The notes below the pieces were generated by a model that did not search any database, was not told the DNA's origin, and saw only the letters and a program-made list of their open reading frames with translations. A program made the translations under genes and the position numbers. Below are positions 1 through 6,579 of a stretch of DNA of 34,016 nucleotides, one piece after another. Numbering within the stretch: the stretch's first letter is position 1; each line of letters starts with the position of its first letter. The DNA comes from Bacillus sp. FJAT-27251 (lineage in GTDB: Bacteria; Bacillota; Bacilli; Bacillales; Cytobacillaceae), in assembly GCF_001273925.1 (NCBI RefSeq), contig NZ_LIGG01000001.1, positions 707,278 to 741,293 of the forward strand, in the 5' to 3' direction.

Positions 1-105
1 CCCCCCCGCTTCTTCTCCACCTGCTTCTTCATTGCTGCCGCAGCCTGCCAAAACTGCCGATAAACCTAAAAGAGTGGCAAAAGAAACCGATAACAATTTT
101 TTCAT
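1..105 (-). CDS. Lipoprotein N-terminus, probable solute-binding protein (partial)
   Basis: The reading frame begins at an ATG on the minus strand and runs off the left edge, so only about 35 residues are visible. They start MKKLLSVSFATLLG and reach LAGC, a typical type II signal peptide with lipobox, followed by an acidic glycine-rich linker (GSNEEAGGEEAGG). A GGGGGAG ribosome binding site sits just upstream. It follows the KDPG aldolase by 18 bp and is probably the last visible gene of that operon. The position after sugar-acid catabolic genes suggests the binding protein of an ABC or TRAP importer for the operon's substrate. That function is inference, because the ligand-binding domain lies outside the window. 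Confidence 0.75.
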   Translation of the reverse strand, partial: MKKLLSVSFATLLGLSAVLAGCGSNEEAGGEEAGG

Positions 106-123
106 CTTAACTCCCCCAATTTT

Positions 124-777
124 TTATTTATGATTTTGACGAGCTTCCAAAAGCATCTCGCTGTACTTAAGCGCTTTCTTTTTCAGTGTGATAAAGTCTT
201 CTTCCGTGTTCAGCTGCTTCGGGTTGACCAGGTTGCTTCCAATCCCCACTGCCCTGGCACCACCTTCAAGATAATCCTTCATATTTTCATGATTGATGCC
301 ACCAGTCACCATCAATGGAATATGCGGGAAAGGTCCATGGATATTTTTGATATAGCCCGGCCCGAAGGCATTTGCCGGAAAAACCTTGATCATATCGGCC
401 CCGTGCTCATAGGCAGTCAAAATCTCGGTCGGTGTCAAAGCGCCCGGGATGCTTGCTATTCCGTAACGCTTCGTCATCTTGATTGTTTCGGTGTTAAGCG
501 ACGGAGAAACGATAAATTGGCTGCCGGCCAAAATGGCTGCCCTCGCTGTCTCGGGATCCAAAATCGTCCCGGCACCGACAAGCACCTTGCTCCCAAGCTC
601 TGCGCGGACTTTTTCAATCAGGGCCATGACTCCCGGAGTCTCGGCGGTCACTTCCAATACCTTCACTCCGCCTTCATGCAGGGCATGGGCAATTGGCACA
701 ATGTTGTCTGCAGTGGCTTCACGGATGACAGCCACAACGACATGTTCCTTAATAAATTCTAAAGCTTCCAGTTCCAT
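124..777 (-). CDS. eda: KDPG/KHG aldolase
   Basis: This is a class I aldolase cleaving 2-keto-3-deoxy-6-phosphogluconate to pyruvate and glyceraldehyde 3-phosphate. Numbered from the ATG at 777, the Schiff-base lysine is K131 in ADMIKVFPA and the general base is E42 in VLEVTAET. The phosphate-binding glycines appear in VTGGIN and VGIGSNLV. At about 217 residues it has the family's normal length. The frame stays open to an ATG at 792, directly after the hxlB stop, but AAAGGAAGTG precedes the internal ATG, and MELEALEFIKEH resembles the usual N-terminus, so 777 is preferred. It is co-transcribed with the kinase and the hexulose-phosphate genes upstream. With the PfkB kinase it forms the standard KDG to pyruvate route. 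Confidence 0.9.
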   Translation of the reverse strand: MELEALEFIKEHVVVAVIREATADNIVPIAHALHEGGVKVLEVTAETPGVMALIEKVRAELGSKVLVGAGTILDPETARAAILAGSQFIVSPSLNTETIKMTKRYGIASIPGALTPTEILTAYEHGADMIKVFPANAFGPGYIKNIHGPFPHIPLMVTGGINHENMKDYLEGGARAVGIGSNLVNPKQLNTEEDFITLKKKALKYSEMLLEARQNHK

Positions 778-792
778 CACTTCCTTTCCCAT

Positions 793-1350
793 TTATTCCA
801 GATTGGTATGCCTTTTTTTCATTTCTTCATATACATCATCCTGATTCCCTGTCTGCAAAGTGCCAATGATAATGGCATCAAGCACAAGATGCACGGACTG
901 GTCGAACTGATTGCCGAGCGGCTGGATCGTAATTGGTTCTCCAGGCCTGCGGTATTTGGTCGCAGCCGGAATGACGAGGATTCCGTCGCAGATGGAAGCT
1001 ATTTTCGACTCCCTGTTTGTTGTTACCAGGAACACTTTGGCACCAATCTTCTTGGCCTTGGCTGCGAATTCGAGGATTCCTCCGGTGGAACCGGAACCCG
1101 AGATGGCAACCAGCAGGTCATCAGCCTTGATGCTTGGCGTGACGGTCTCCCCAATGACATGCACCGGAAAACCCCCATGCATCAGCCGCATGGCGAATGC
1201 TTTTCCCATTAAACCCGAGCGCCCTTCTCCATACACGAAAATCCGCTTTGCTTCCCGAAGGTGGGTGGATAGATGGATGGCCTCATCTTCATCAATCCAT
1301 GAAAGAACGGCACTAATTTCATTCGCAACTGTGTTTATGATTGATTTCAT
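793..1350 (-). CDS. hxlB: 6-phospho-3-hexuloisomerase
   Basis: A single SIS domain of 185 residues. VYGEGRSGLMGKAFAMRL and AISGSGSTGG are the sugar-phosphate binding loops of the phosphohexuloisomerase family, which interconverts D-arabino-3-hexulose 6-phosphate and fructose 6-phosphate. The C-terminal PLGNQFDQSVHLVLDAI also fits that family. The start overlaps the end of hxlA by four bases (ATGA), so translation is probably coupled. In Bacillus subtilis hxlAB form the ribulose monophosphate route for formaldehyde; here the pair sits inside a 2-keto-3-deoxy sugar-acid operon, so the physiological substrate may differ. Family assignment is secure; the exact substrate is inferred. Confidence 0.88.
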   Translation of the reverse strand: MKSIINTVANEISAVLSWIDEDEAIHLSTHLREAKRIFVYGEGRSGLMGKAFAMRLMHGGFPVHVIGETVTPSIKADDLLVAISGSGSTGGILEFAAKAKKIGAKVFLVTTNRESKIASICDGILVIPAATKYRRPGEPITIQPLGNQFDQSVHLVLDAIIIGTLQTGNQDDVYEEMKKRHTNLE

Positions 1351-1970
1351 TCTTTCAACAATCCTTTCATGGCAGCCGCCGCTTCATATGGGTTTTCAGC
1401 CTTTGTGATCGCGCTGCCCACAATGATCGTATCGGGGTTTTTTTGAATAATATCTGCCAGGGTGTCCAGCCTGATTCCTCCGGCCACTGCTACCTCAAGG
1501 CCGGGAATCCCTTTTGTAAGAGAGAAGATGTCCGTATCCATCTCCCCTGCCACCTGCATATCCTTGCCAAAGTGCAGGCTGACCAGGTCTGCCCCCAAAG
1601 CTTTCAATTCGATAATCCGGTTTCGGTCTGTTACCCCCAGCAGGTCAATCATGATGCGCTTCCCGAAACCCTCCGCTGCCTTAAGGGTTTCTGTGATGGT
1701 TTGATCGGCAGAGAATGCCATCACGGTGGTAATGTCGGCACCTGCTTCAAAAGCCTGGGAAGCCTCATGCTTGCCTGCATCACAGGTTTTCATATCAGCA
1801 ACAATCGTCTTGTGCGGGTACTTCTTCCTGATCTCGCGAATGATGCTCATGCCGTACTCCTTGATGACACCGGTGCCAACCTCAATCCAATCCACAAATT
1901 CCCCTGTTTCTTTTAAAATATGAAAGCATTCTTCCCTCGTCAGTCGGTCAAGGGCAAGTTGAAGATTCAT
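1347..1970 (-). CDS. hxlA: 3-hexulose-6-phosphate synthase family protein
   Basis: This is a 207-residue TIM barrel of the OMP decarboxylase suprafamily. The signature ADMKTCDAG supplies D59, K61 and D64, and VEVGT-type residues near E30 complete the active site. AVAGGIRLDT and IIVGSAIT bind phosphate. Hexulose-6-phosphate synthase joins formaldehyde to ribulose 5-phosphate, or cleaves hexulose 6-phosphate in reverse. The close relative 3-keto-L-gulonate-6-phosphate decarboxylase shares most motifs. The segment SLHFGKDMQVAG resembles the synthase's HTGYDLQAEG more than the decarboxylase's HRSRDAQ, but has F where the synthase has T. The adjacent isomerase gene favours the synthase call. GGTGAG precedes the ATG, and the gene begins 9 bp after the kinase stop. 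Confidence 0.85.
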   Translation of the reverse strand: MNLQLALDRLTREECFHILKETGEFVDWIEVGTGVIKEYGMSIIREIRKKYPHKTIVADMKTCDAGKHEASQAFEAGADITTVMAFSADQTITETLKAAEGFGKRIMIDLLGVTDRNRIIELKALGADLVSLHFGKDMQVAGEMDTDIFSLTKGIPGLEVAVAGGIRLDTLADIIQKNPDTIIVGSAITKAENPYEAAAAMKGLLKE

Positions 1971-1979
1971 ATTCTCACC

Positions 1980-2933
1980 TTATCTTTCTATGAATTCTCT
2001 TTCTCCCAATTGAACAAGTACATCTTCCAGGTACGGAAGTCCTTCATTGTCTCCCGCAACGCTGACAACCATCGAACCGATCGCATTCGCGAAGCTCAAA
2101 ATCCTTTCAAGAGGCCACTCGTTTAGTAATCCATAGATAAATCCAGCATCGAATCCATCCCCGGCCCCGACCGTATCTACGACTTTTTTCGCCTTGAGGG
2201 CAGGTGCCTCCGCATATTGGCCTTTATGAAAGCCAACCGAGCCATTCTCCCCCTGCTTTATGGCGATATGGGAAATTCCAAATGCCCGGCTTTGTTCGAT
2301 GATTCCTTTTGGATCGCTCGTACCAAGCAATAATTCAGCCTCTTCTTCCCCCGTTAAAAAGATATCCACTTGGGGGAGAAGCTCTCTCAATACGGATTTG
2401 GCCTCCTCTTTGCTCCACAGCTTCAGCCTGATATTAGGATCGAAAGAGACAAGCACTCGATGCTTTTTGGCCAGTGAGACCGCATGTTTTATCAGATTGA
2501 TATTCTTCTCTTTGTCAACTGCCGGAAAAACTCCCGTGATATGTAGAACCCTTGCGTTTTTAATATAATTTTCATCGATGCTCTCGATGGTCAAAGCGGT
2601 CGTGGGAGAATTGTTTCGGTAGTAAAAAGTCCTTGTGCTGCCATCTCCCATGATTTCCTTGAAGTTCAAGGAAGTAGGGTATCCGTCTACAAGCTTTACC
2701 TGGGAAACATCAATTCCCTCACCACGAACCATGTTAAAAATATGCCGTCCAAATTCATCATTTCCTAGCCTGCTAATCCATCCAGCCTTCAGACCCAGAC
2801 GGGCGCATCCGATGGCCACATTCAATTCAGCTCCGCCAATTTTCCTTTCAAAGGAGGAAACAAACCGCATGGGCCCGGTTGATGACGGATTAAAAGTGAT
2901 CATGGAATCGCCGATTGTTATGATATCTCTCAT
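1980..2933 (-). CDS. kdgK: PfkB-family sugar kinase, probable 2-keto-3-deoxygluconate kinase
   Basis: The protein has 317 residues, the usual ribokinase-fold length. The N-terminal GGAELNVAIGCARLG and the C-terminal DTVGAGDGFDAGF are the two PfkB signatures; the second holds the catalytic aspartate and the anion hole. It would phosphorylate 2-keto-3-deoxygluconate, or a related keto-deoxy acid, with ATP, feeding the KDPG aldolase encoded downstream. The start ATG follows AAAGGGGTG at good spacing. It is the second gene of the operon, 22 bp after the LacI regulator. Specificity rests on the aldolase partner rather than on residues that can be read directly; another keto-sugar kinase is possible. 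Confidence 0.8.
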   Translation of the reverse strand: MRDIITIGDSMITFNPSSTGPMRFVSSFERKIGGAELNVAIGCARLGLKAGWISRLGNDEFGRHIFNMVRGEGIDVSQVKLVDGYPTSLNFKEIMGDGSTRTFYYRNNSPTTALTIESIDENYIKNARVLHITGVFPAVDKEKNINLIKHAVSLAKKHRVLVSFDPNIRLKLWSKEEAKSVLRELLPQVDIFLTGEEEAELLLGTSDPKGIIEQSRAFGISHIAIKQGENGSVGFHKGQYAEAPALKAKKVVDTVGAGDGFDAGFIYGLLNEWPLERILSFANAIGSMVVSVAGDNEGLPYLEDVLVQLGEREFIER

Positions 2934-2955
2934 TGTTTTACACCCCTTTCGTCTT

Positions 2956-3957
2956 TTAGCAAGATTCTCTTACAATAAGTGTTGGCTCAAACCTGTAGAC
3001 CATTTGTTCTCCAGGCACCTCTTTTTTCTGGATTTTGTTCAATAAAAGCTCAGCCGCTTTATTGCCGATCTCAAAAGCTGGCTGGGCAACAATGGTCAGC
3101 CCCGGCTCGTAAAAGCTGGCAAACGAGACATCATCAATGCCGATAACCGCGAGATCCTCCGGAATTCGCAGCTGGTTCTCTTTTACATACTTGAGAATCT
3201 CGATCAAGGTCAGATCGTTTCCGGCAAGTATGGCCCTTGGAGGATTTTCCATCGAAAGCATCTCCCCGAGTCCTTCCCGGACCTTGCTGACTTCCAGGCT
3301 CCTAATATACTCTCCCTTAATGGGGATGCCATTTGCCTGAAGGGTATTTTTATAGCCGTTCAGCCTCTCCAGCCTCGGTGTTACATTTCGAATCACATTC
3401 GTAATTAAGCCAATTTCCTTGTATCCTTTGTTGATAAAATGCTGAATGGCAAGCTCCGCTGCTTTTTCGTTATCAAGCAGGACAGATGGAATGGGAACAT
3501 CCTTTACTGTACGGTCTACGAACACAATCGGATATTTCTCTTTGATCATGTCCTTATAAAGGTCTGCATTATCACCGGTTGGAACCAATATGATCCCGTC
3601 CACCTGCTTTGCCCGCAGCATTTCAATGTATTTGCGCTCTTTCACAGGATCATCATCCGCGTTGCATACGATCGTGTGAAAATCATGCTCGTGGCACATG
3701 TCCTCGATGGACCTGATGGCTTGAGTGGAAAAGGTGTGCAAAATATTGGCCACAATCACCCCTATGGTCGTTGTGGTCTTTTGCTTCAGGCTTCGCGCCA
3801 CAATATTGGGCCGGTAGCCAAGTTCATGAATGGCTTCCTCTATCCGCTTTTTCGTCTCCTCTCTCATATAATCAAATCGTTTATTGAGATACTGCGAGAC
3901 GGTACTTTTTGAAACGCCCGCATGAAGAGCTACATCCGCTATCGTTACTTTTTTCAT
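2956..3957 (-). CDS. LacI-family transcriptional regulator (KdgR-like)
   Basis: This is a 333-residue LacI/GalR protein. The N-terminal helix-turn-helix reads VTIADVALHAGVSKSTVSQYL, with the hinge helix near NIVARSLKQKTT. The rest is a periplasmic-binding-type sensor domain (GVIVANILHTFS, GIILVPTGDN, GIDDVSFASFYEPGLT). It is the first gene of its own operon, and its promoter carries three 12-bp palindromes that match LacI-type operators, so autoregulation and substrate-relieved repression are expected. The HTH reads TVSQYLNKR where many members have TVSRVLN. The inducer is probably the keto-deoxy acid or its phosphate, by analogy with KdgR of Bacillus; that is inference. Confidence 0.88.
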   Translation of the reverse strand: MKKVTIADVALHAGVSKSTVSQYLNKRFDYMREETKKRIEEAIHELGYRPNIVARSLKQKTTTTIGVIVANILHTFSTQAIRSIEDMCHEHDFHTIVCNADDDPVKERKYIEMLRAKQVDGIILVPTGDNADLYKDMIKEKYPIVFVDRTVKDVPIPSVLLDNEKAAELAIQHFINKGYKEIGLITNVIRNVTPRLERLNGYKNTLQANGIPIKGEYIRSLEVSKVREGLGEMLSMENPPRAILAGNDLTLIEILKYVKENQLRIPEDLAVIGIDDVSFASFYEPGLTIVAQPAFEIGNKAAELLLNKIQKKEVPGEQMVYRFEPTLIVRESC

Positions 3958-3980
3958 AAAATCTACTCCAAGTGACTTGG

Positions 3981-4018
3981 TAAATCGGTTTACTAAACCG
4001 GTTTACTAAATCGATTTA
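3981..4018 (-). promoter_or_regulatory. Triple LacI-type operator
   Basis: Three near-palindromic 12-mers lie head to tail at a 13-bp period: TAAATCGGTTTA (3981-3992), TAAACCGGTTTA (3994-4005, perfect palindrome) and TAAATCGATTTA (4007-4018, perfect palindrome). They cover the region just downstream of the -10, between it and the LacI start codon. The central CG and the AAACCGGTTT form are typical of LacI-family sites. The regulator encoded immediately downstream is the obvious ligand. Confidence 0.8.
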
Positions 4019-4023
4019 TCATC

Positions 4024-4052
4024 ATTATAAAAGATATGTAAGCGCTTTTCAA
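4024..4052 (-). promoter_or_regulatory. SigA-type promoter of the lacI-kdgK-hxlAB-eda operon
   Basis: On the minus strand TTGAAA (4052-4047) is followed after 17 bases by TATAAT (4029-4024). This is close to consensus and places the transcription start near 4017, inside the triple operator. No other promoter is needed for the six genes to the left, whose spacings are all short. Confidence 0.8.
4037..4051. promoter_or_regulatory. cre-like CcpA site overlapping the -35
   Basis: TGTAAGCGCTTTTCA matches the catabolite-responsive element pattern around AAGCGCTT, with one extra T in the right arm. It overlaps the -35 hexamer, a position expected to give repression by CcpA when preferred sugars are present. 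Confidence 0.55.
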
Positions 4053-4082
4053 TAGGTATTTTTAAAAATAAAGCAGGTAGTG

Positions 4083-4446
4083 CATGGGGACGGTTCTGCT
4101 GCTTCATTTAGTGGTCTAATAGAGCGCCAGAACCGTCCCCATACTTGAGATTTTACTGCGCTTATGAAAATAACCGGAGAAATTCCGCTTAAACTGGGAA
4201 ATACCATCATTTCCCGGAATTTAAGGGGAGTTTTTCCGCTTATCTTCATCAAATCCCTAGATTTTGTCCTAAATAAACCAGGTAAACGGAAAATGTCCGC
4301 TTATTTTGGCTTCTTCCCCCCCTGTTTTATGCCTTAACCGGAATTTCTCCGCTTATGAATTCCTTGCATAGACCAGGGGGACGGTTCTCCTGCCTCACTG
4401 CTGCACCCGAACAGAAAAAAAGTGAGGCAAGGAGAACCGTCCCCTT
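4083..4446. repeat. Composite repeat, copy A
   Basis: A left hairpin (GGGGACGGTTCTG near 4086 pairing with CAGAACCGTCCCC ending near 4140) is followed by a roughly 195-bp core (about 4161-4356) and a second hairpin (4377-4444). The core has inverted ends: ataaCCGGAGAAATTCCG on the left and CGGAATTTCTCCGcttat on the right. The same order occurs at 7597, 18152 and 19249. I see no gene in 4053-4449. Confidence 0.85.
4377..4444. repeat. Long GGGGACGG hairpin, possible terminator of the XRE gene
   Basis: GGGGACGGTTCTCC followed by TGCCTCACT pairs almost perfectly with AGTGAGGCA and GGAGAACCGTCCCC across an A-rich loop. It lies six bases beyond the stop of the minus-strand XRE gene and could end its transcript, though there is no clear U-run. 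It is also the right-hand hairpin of composite repeat copy A. Confidence 0.6.
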
Positions 4447-4449
4447 GCC

Positions 4450-4641
4450 TCATTCCCAAAATAGATCATCGAGTGTTTTGTTTAATGCTTTGCATATCGA
4501 GATGCATAGGTTTAATGTCGGGTTGTACTTCCCTGCTTCAATCAGTCCAATGGTTTGCCTGGTGACTCCCACTTTTTTAGCCAGTTCTTCCTGAGATAGG
4601 TCATGTTCTATACGGGCCATCTTCATTCGTTTATTTTTCAT
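4450..4641 (-). CDS. Small XRE-family regulator
   Basis: A 63-residue protein that is almost entirely a Cro/C1-type helix-turn-helix: LSQEELAKKVGVTRQTIGLIEAG, then KYNPTLNLCISICKALNKTLDDLFWE. This short form is common in bacilli and typically sits beside a small membrane protein gene, as it does here. AGGGAAG precedes the ATG. It begins 8 bp after the membrane protein stop and should be co-transcribed with it. The target is unknown; autoregulation of the two-gene operon is the usual expectation. Confidence 0.85.
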   Translation of the reverse strand: MKNKRMKMARIEHDLSQEELAKKVGVTRQTIGLIEAGKYNPTLNLCISICKALNKTLDDLFWE

Positions 4642-4649
4642 ACGCTTCC

Positions 4650-5162
4650 CTAGCCTTCACGATCGTCCAAGCTTTTTTGATTCATTTGTTCACTTTTCCT
4701 TTTAGCGGCTGAATGGATCATTGCATGAACTCCACCAAACAAAGGAACATAAATGATAAACGAGACAAAAAACACAAGAAGGAAATAGGATATGGCCTGC
4801 TGCGGACTATCCGCGTAATTGACGGCACTGTTTGTGGCAAAAATCAGCGCAAGTACCACCCCTAACGCAATCCCCCCTATCAGATTCTTTTTGCTCATTT
4901 TCACCTTGCTGGTCTGATCATGCAGTTCTACCTCATCGGAATAGATGCCGAGATACGTTATTCTCACACTGTAGTAAAGGGAAGACACAAGAATGACGAT
5001 CCATTCAAATAGGACAACCTTGAGAGACATCTCAATGGTGATATACTTCACAGCAATTGAAATAAACGACAGCACCATAATAAGGATATAAACTTCTTTA
5101 TAAATCTTGTTTTTAATGTTTTCCACACGCTCATCTTTATGCTTTCTATTCCAGAAACCCAT
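4650..5162 (-). CDS. Multi-pass membrane protein (DUF6773-like)
   Basis: From the ATG at 5162 the protein has about 170 residues: a basic N-terminus (GFWNRKHKDERVENIKNKIYKE), then four hydrophobic segments (around YILIMVLSFISIAVKYI, VVLFEWIVILVSSLYYS, LIGGIALGVVLALIFAT and AISYFLLVFFVSFIIYV) and a basic C-terminus. It resembles the DUF6773 proteins paired with small XRE regulators in bacilli; the function is unknown. The frame is open to 5210, but the promoter found at 5190-5217 would place the transcript start inside that extension. GGAGGT lies 6 bases before 5162 and 3 before the adjoining ATG at 5165, so one of those two is the true start. Confidence 0.75.
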   Translation of the reverse strand: MGFWNRKHKDERVENIKNKIYKEVYILIMVLSFISIAVKYITIEMSLKVVLFEWIVILVSSLYYSVRITYLGIYSDEVELHDQTSKVKMSKKNLIGGIALGVVLALIFATNSAVNYADSPQQAISYFLLVFFVSFIIYVPLFGGVHAMIHSAAKRKSEQMNQKSLDDREG

Positions 5163-5189
5163 CATCCCACCTCCAATATTTGTAATTTT

Positions 5190-5217
5190 ATTATACAACA
5201 TAAGCGTCATAATGCAA
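5190..5217 (-). promoter_or_regulatory. Promoter of the membrane protein-XRE operon
   Basis: Minus-strand TTGCAT (5217-5212), a 16-base spacer and TATAAT (5195-5190). It predicts a transcription start near 5183, which rules out translation from the upstream in-frame start at 5210. Confidence 0.6.
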
Positions 5218-5318
5218 TATATAATTTACAAAATGTCATTTATAATTTGATGAGCGGGAATGAAGGCTGAAACATTTAGGAAGCATAAGCGTCGAGGCCC
5301 ACTGCTATAGCCTGAGTA

Positions 5319-5790
5319 CTTTTATTGTCCAGATTCCTTATTATATTTGCCTTTTTCGCACTTCTATTTGCCGTTCACGCACTTCTATTTGCTGTTTCTC
5401 CACTCCTATTTGCCGGTTTTCGAATCCAATTTGCCGGTTTCCCTTTTCTATTTGCCAGGACCCCTTTCTATTGTCCAGATTCCTTGTTTTATTTGCCGTT
5501 TCCTCACTTCTATTTGCCACTTTTCGAATTCTATTCGCCAATTTCCTTTTTCTATTTGCCAGGACCCCTTTTTATTGTCCAGATTCCTTGTTCAATTTGC
5601 CGTTCAGGCACTTCTAATTTCCGTTTTTCGAGTTCTATTTGCCACTTTTCGAATTCTATTCGCCAATTCCTCATTCCGATTTGCATTTCCTATTTGCCAG
5701 GACTATTTCTATTGTCCGAATCCCTTGTTCTATTTGCCGTTCACGCACTTATATTTGCTGATTTTCCAGTTCTATTTGCCCGAATCCCCA
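5319..5790. repeat. 21-bp tandem array, about 22 units
   Basis: The plus strand repeats TTCTATTTGCCNNNNNNNCNC with a period of 21 bp (some units 20 bp). Units containing ATTGTCCAGATTCC recur near 5321, 5467, 5571 and 5707, giving a higher-order period of about five to seven units. Plus-strand frames translate to hydrophobic LFAVHAL and FYLPF repeats; minus-strand frames give the heptad RQIEVRK. The 20-bp units break both frames, and no start with a ribosome binding site leads into the array. It fills most of the 700-bp gap between two minus-strand genes. Confidence 0.85.
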
Positions 5791-5809
5791 CCCCCTCTGG
5801 AAAAGAAAA

Positions 5810-5848
5810 AACGAAACAAAAAACGCACAGCTTTTAACATCTGTGCGC
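5810..5848 (-). terminator. Intrinsic terminator
   Basis: Read on the minus strand, CGCACAG (5847-5841), a 10-base loop and CTGTGCG (5830-5824) are followed by a T-rich run. It lies 21 bp beyond the stop of the gene ending at 5869 and marks the end of the rfbB-containing transcript. Confidence 0.85.
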
Positions 5849-5868
5849 TGATATTGCCTCTGATTCAT

Positions 5869-6534
5869 TTAATCGTAAATTATATTTCCTTTAACATGAT
5901 ACTTTGTTTTGCCTATTTTAATAGAAACCCTCTGGTCACTAAAACTCATGGAATAATCACTTGGCTGTTCCCAATAATAATTGCCTTGTTGGGTTTCGAT
6001 GATGAAATACCGAGTCAATATATTTGAGGGACCCTCCGCGTGAAAAGTACCTTCAATTTCAATAGTGAATTCATTTTTTCCCGAATGCTGAATATCAACA
6101 CCTTCGACTGCATGCCTACCCTTTTCCTTCGCCTCATGGATCAATACAGAAAAATCCGAAGCCTTATAAACATTTTGCAAGGCAGCGGACACATAGCGTT
6201 CATCCAATTCCTCCGACATAGCCTTTAATTCCTCTAACCGCTCAACCTCTTGTTCTGTCAGGATTGGGTCAACTCTGAATAATTTATTGTAAAAAGTTTG
6301 ATGCCCAGTCAGATCATAATAATCGCTCCAAAACCCTGCGCCCTCTTGGCTGACTTCCCGGATTTTCTCTTCAGCCGGTTCTTCCAAAAAACCGTTGACG
6401 GCCATCTCATATTGATTAAAACTCGCAAGCGCGTCCTGAAAAGTAACATTTGTGTTATTTGCCCTTCCCTGTATAAGGAATATAAGCAACAATGAAACAA
6501 TAAATAAACTAAATTTCTTTAAGAACCCCTTCAT
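5869..6534 (-). CDS. Exported protein of unknown function
   Basis: From the ATG at 6534 this gives 221 residues. The N-terminus MKGFLKKFSLFIVSLLLIFLI is a signal peptide or anchor without a lipobox cysteine. The mature part is acidic and helical in its first half (EEKIREVSQ, LTEQEVERLEELKAMSEEL) and strand-rich at the end (NEFTIEIEGTFHAEG, QRVSIKIGKTKYHV). I do not recognise the family. The frame opens at 6573, but GGAGGAG lies just before 6534, so that start is chosen. It follows rfbB by 45 bp with no terminator between them, and a strong terminator follows the stop, so the two genes are probably co-transcribed. Confidence 0.7.
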   Translation of the reverse strand: MKGFLKKFSLFIVSLLLIFLIQGRANNTNVTFQDALASFNQYEMAVNGFLEEPAEEKIREVSQEGAGFWSDYYDLTGHQTFYNKLFRVDPILTEQEVERLEELKAMSEELDERYVSAALQNVYKASDFSVLIHEAKEKGRHAVEGVDIQHSGKNEFTIEIEGTFHAEGPSNILTRYFIIETQQGNYYWEQPSDYSMSFSDQRVSIKIGKTKYHVKGNIIYD

Positions 6535-6579
6535 CTTTCTCCTCCGACCGCTCCCTATTAAAATTGCTTCCAACCAATT

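Noticed and set aside
130-762. Plus-strand frame opposite the KDPG aldolase gene
   Set aside because: It is antisense to a clear enzyme gene, with no family-like sequence or ribosome binding site.
1347-1970. 3-keto-L-gulonate-6-phosphate decarboxylase (UlaD type)
   Set aside because: It lacks the HRSRDAQ motif, and the next gene encodes phosphohexuloisomerase, the usual synthase partner; ambiguity is noted in the entry.
4083-4446. Insertion sequence
   Set aside because: Inverted ends are present but no transposase frame exists in this or any other copy; a non-autonomous repeat fits better.
5319-5790. CRISPR array
   Set aside because: The units are contiguous 21-mers that vary gradually, with no constant repeat separated by unique spacers and no cas gene nearby.
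5325-5837. Long plus-strand frame (170 codons) through the 21-bp array as a hydrophobic repeat protein
   Set aside because: It exists only because the repeat period is a multiple of three; there is no ribosome binding site, the peptide is low-complexity, and an overlapping plus-strand frame is even longer.
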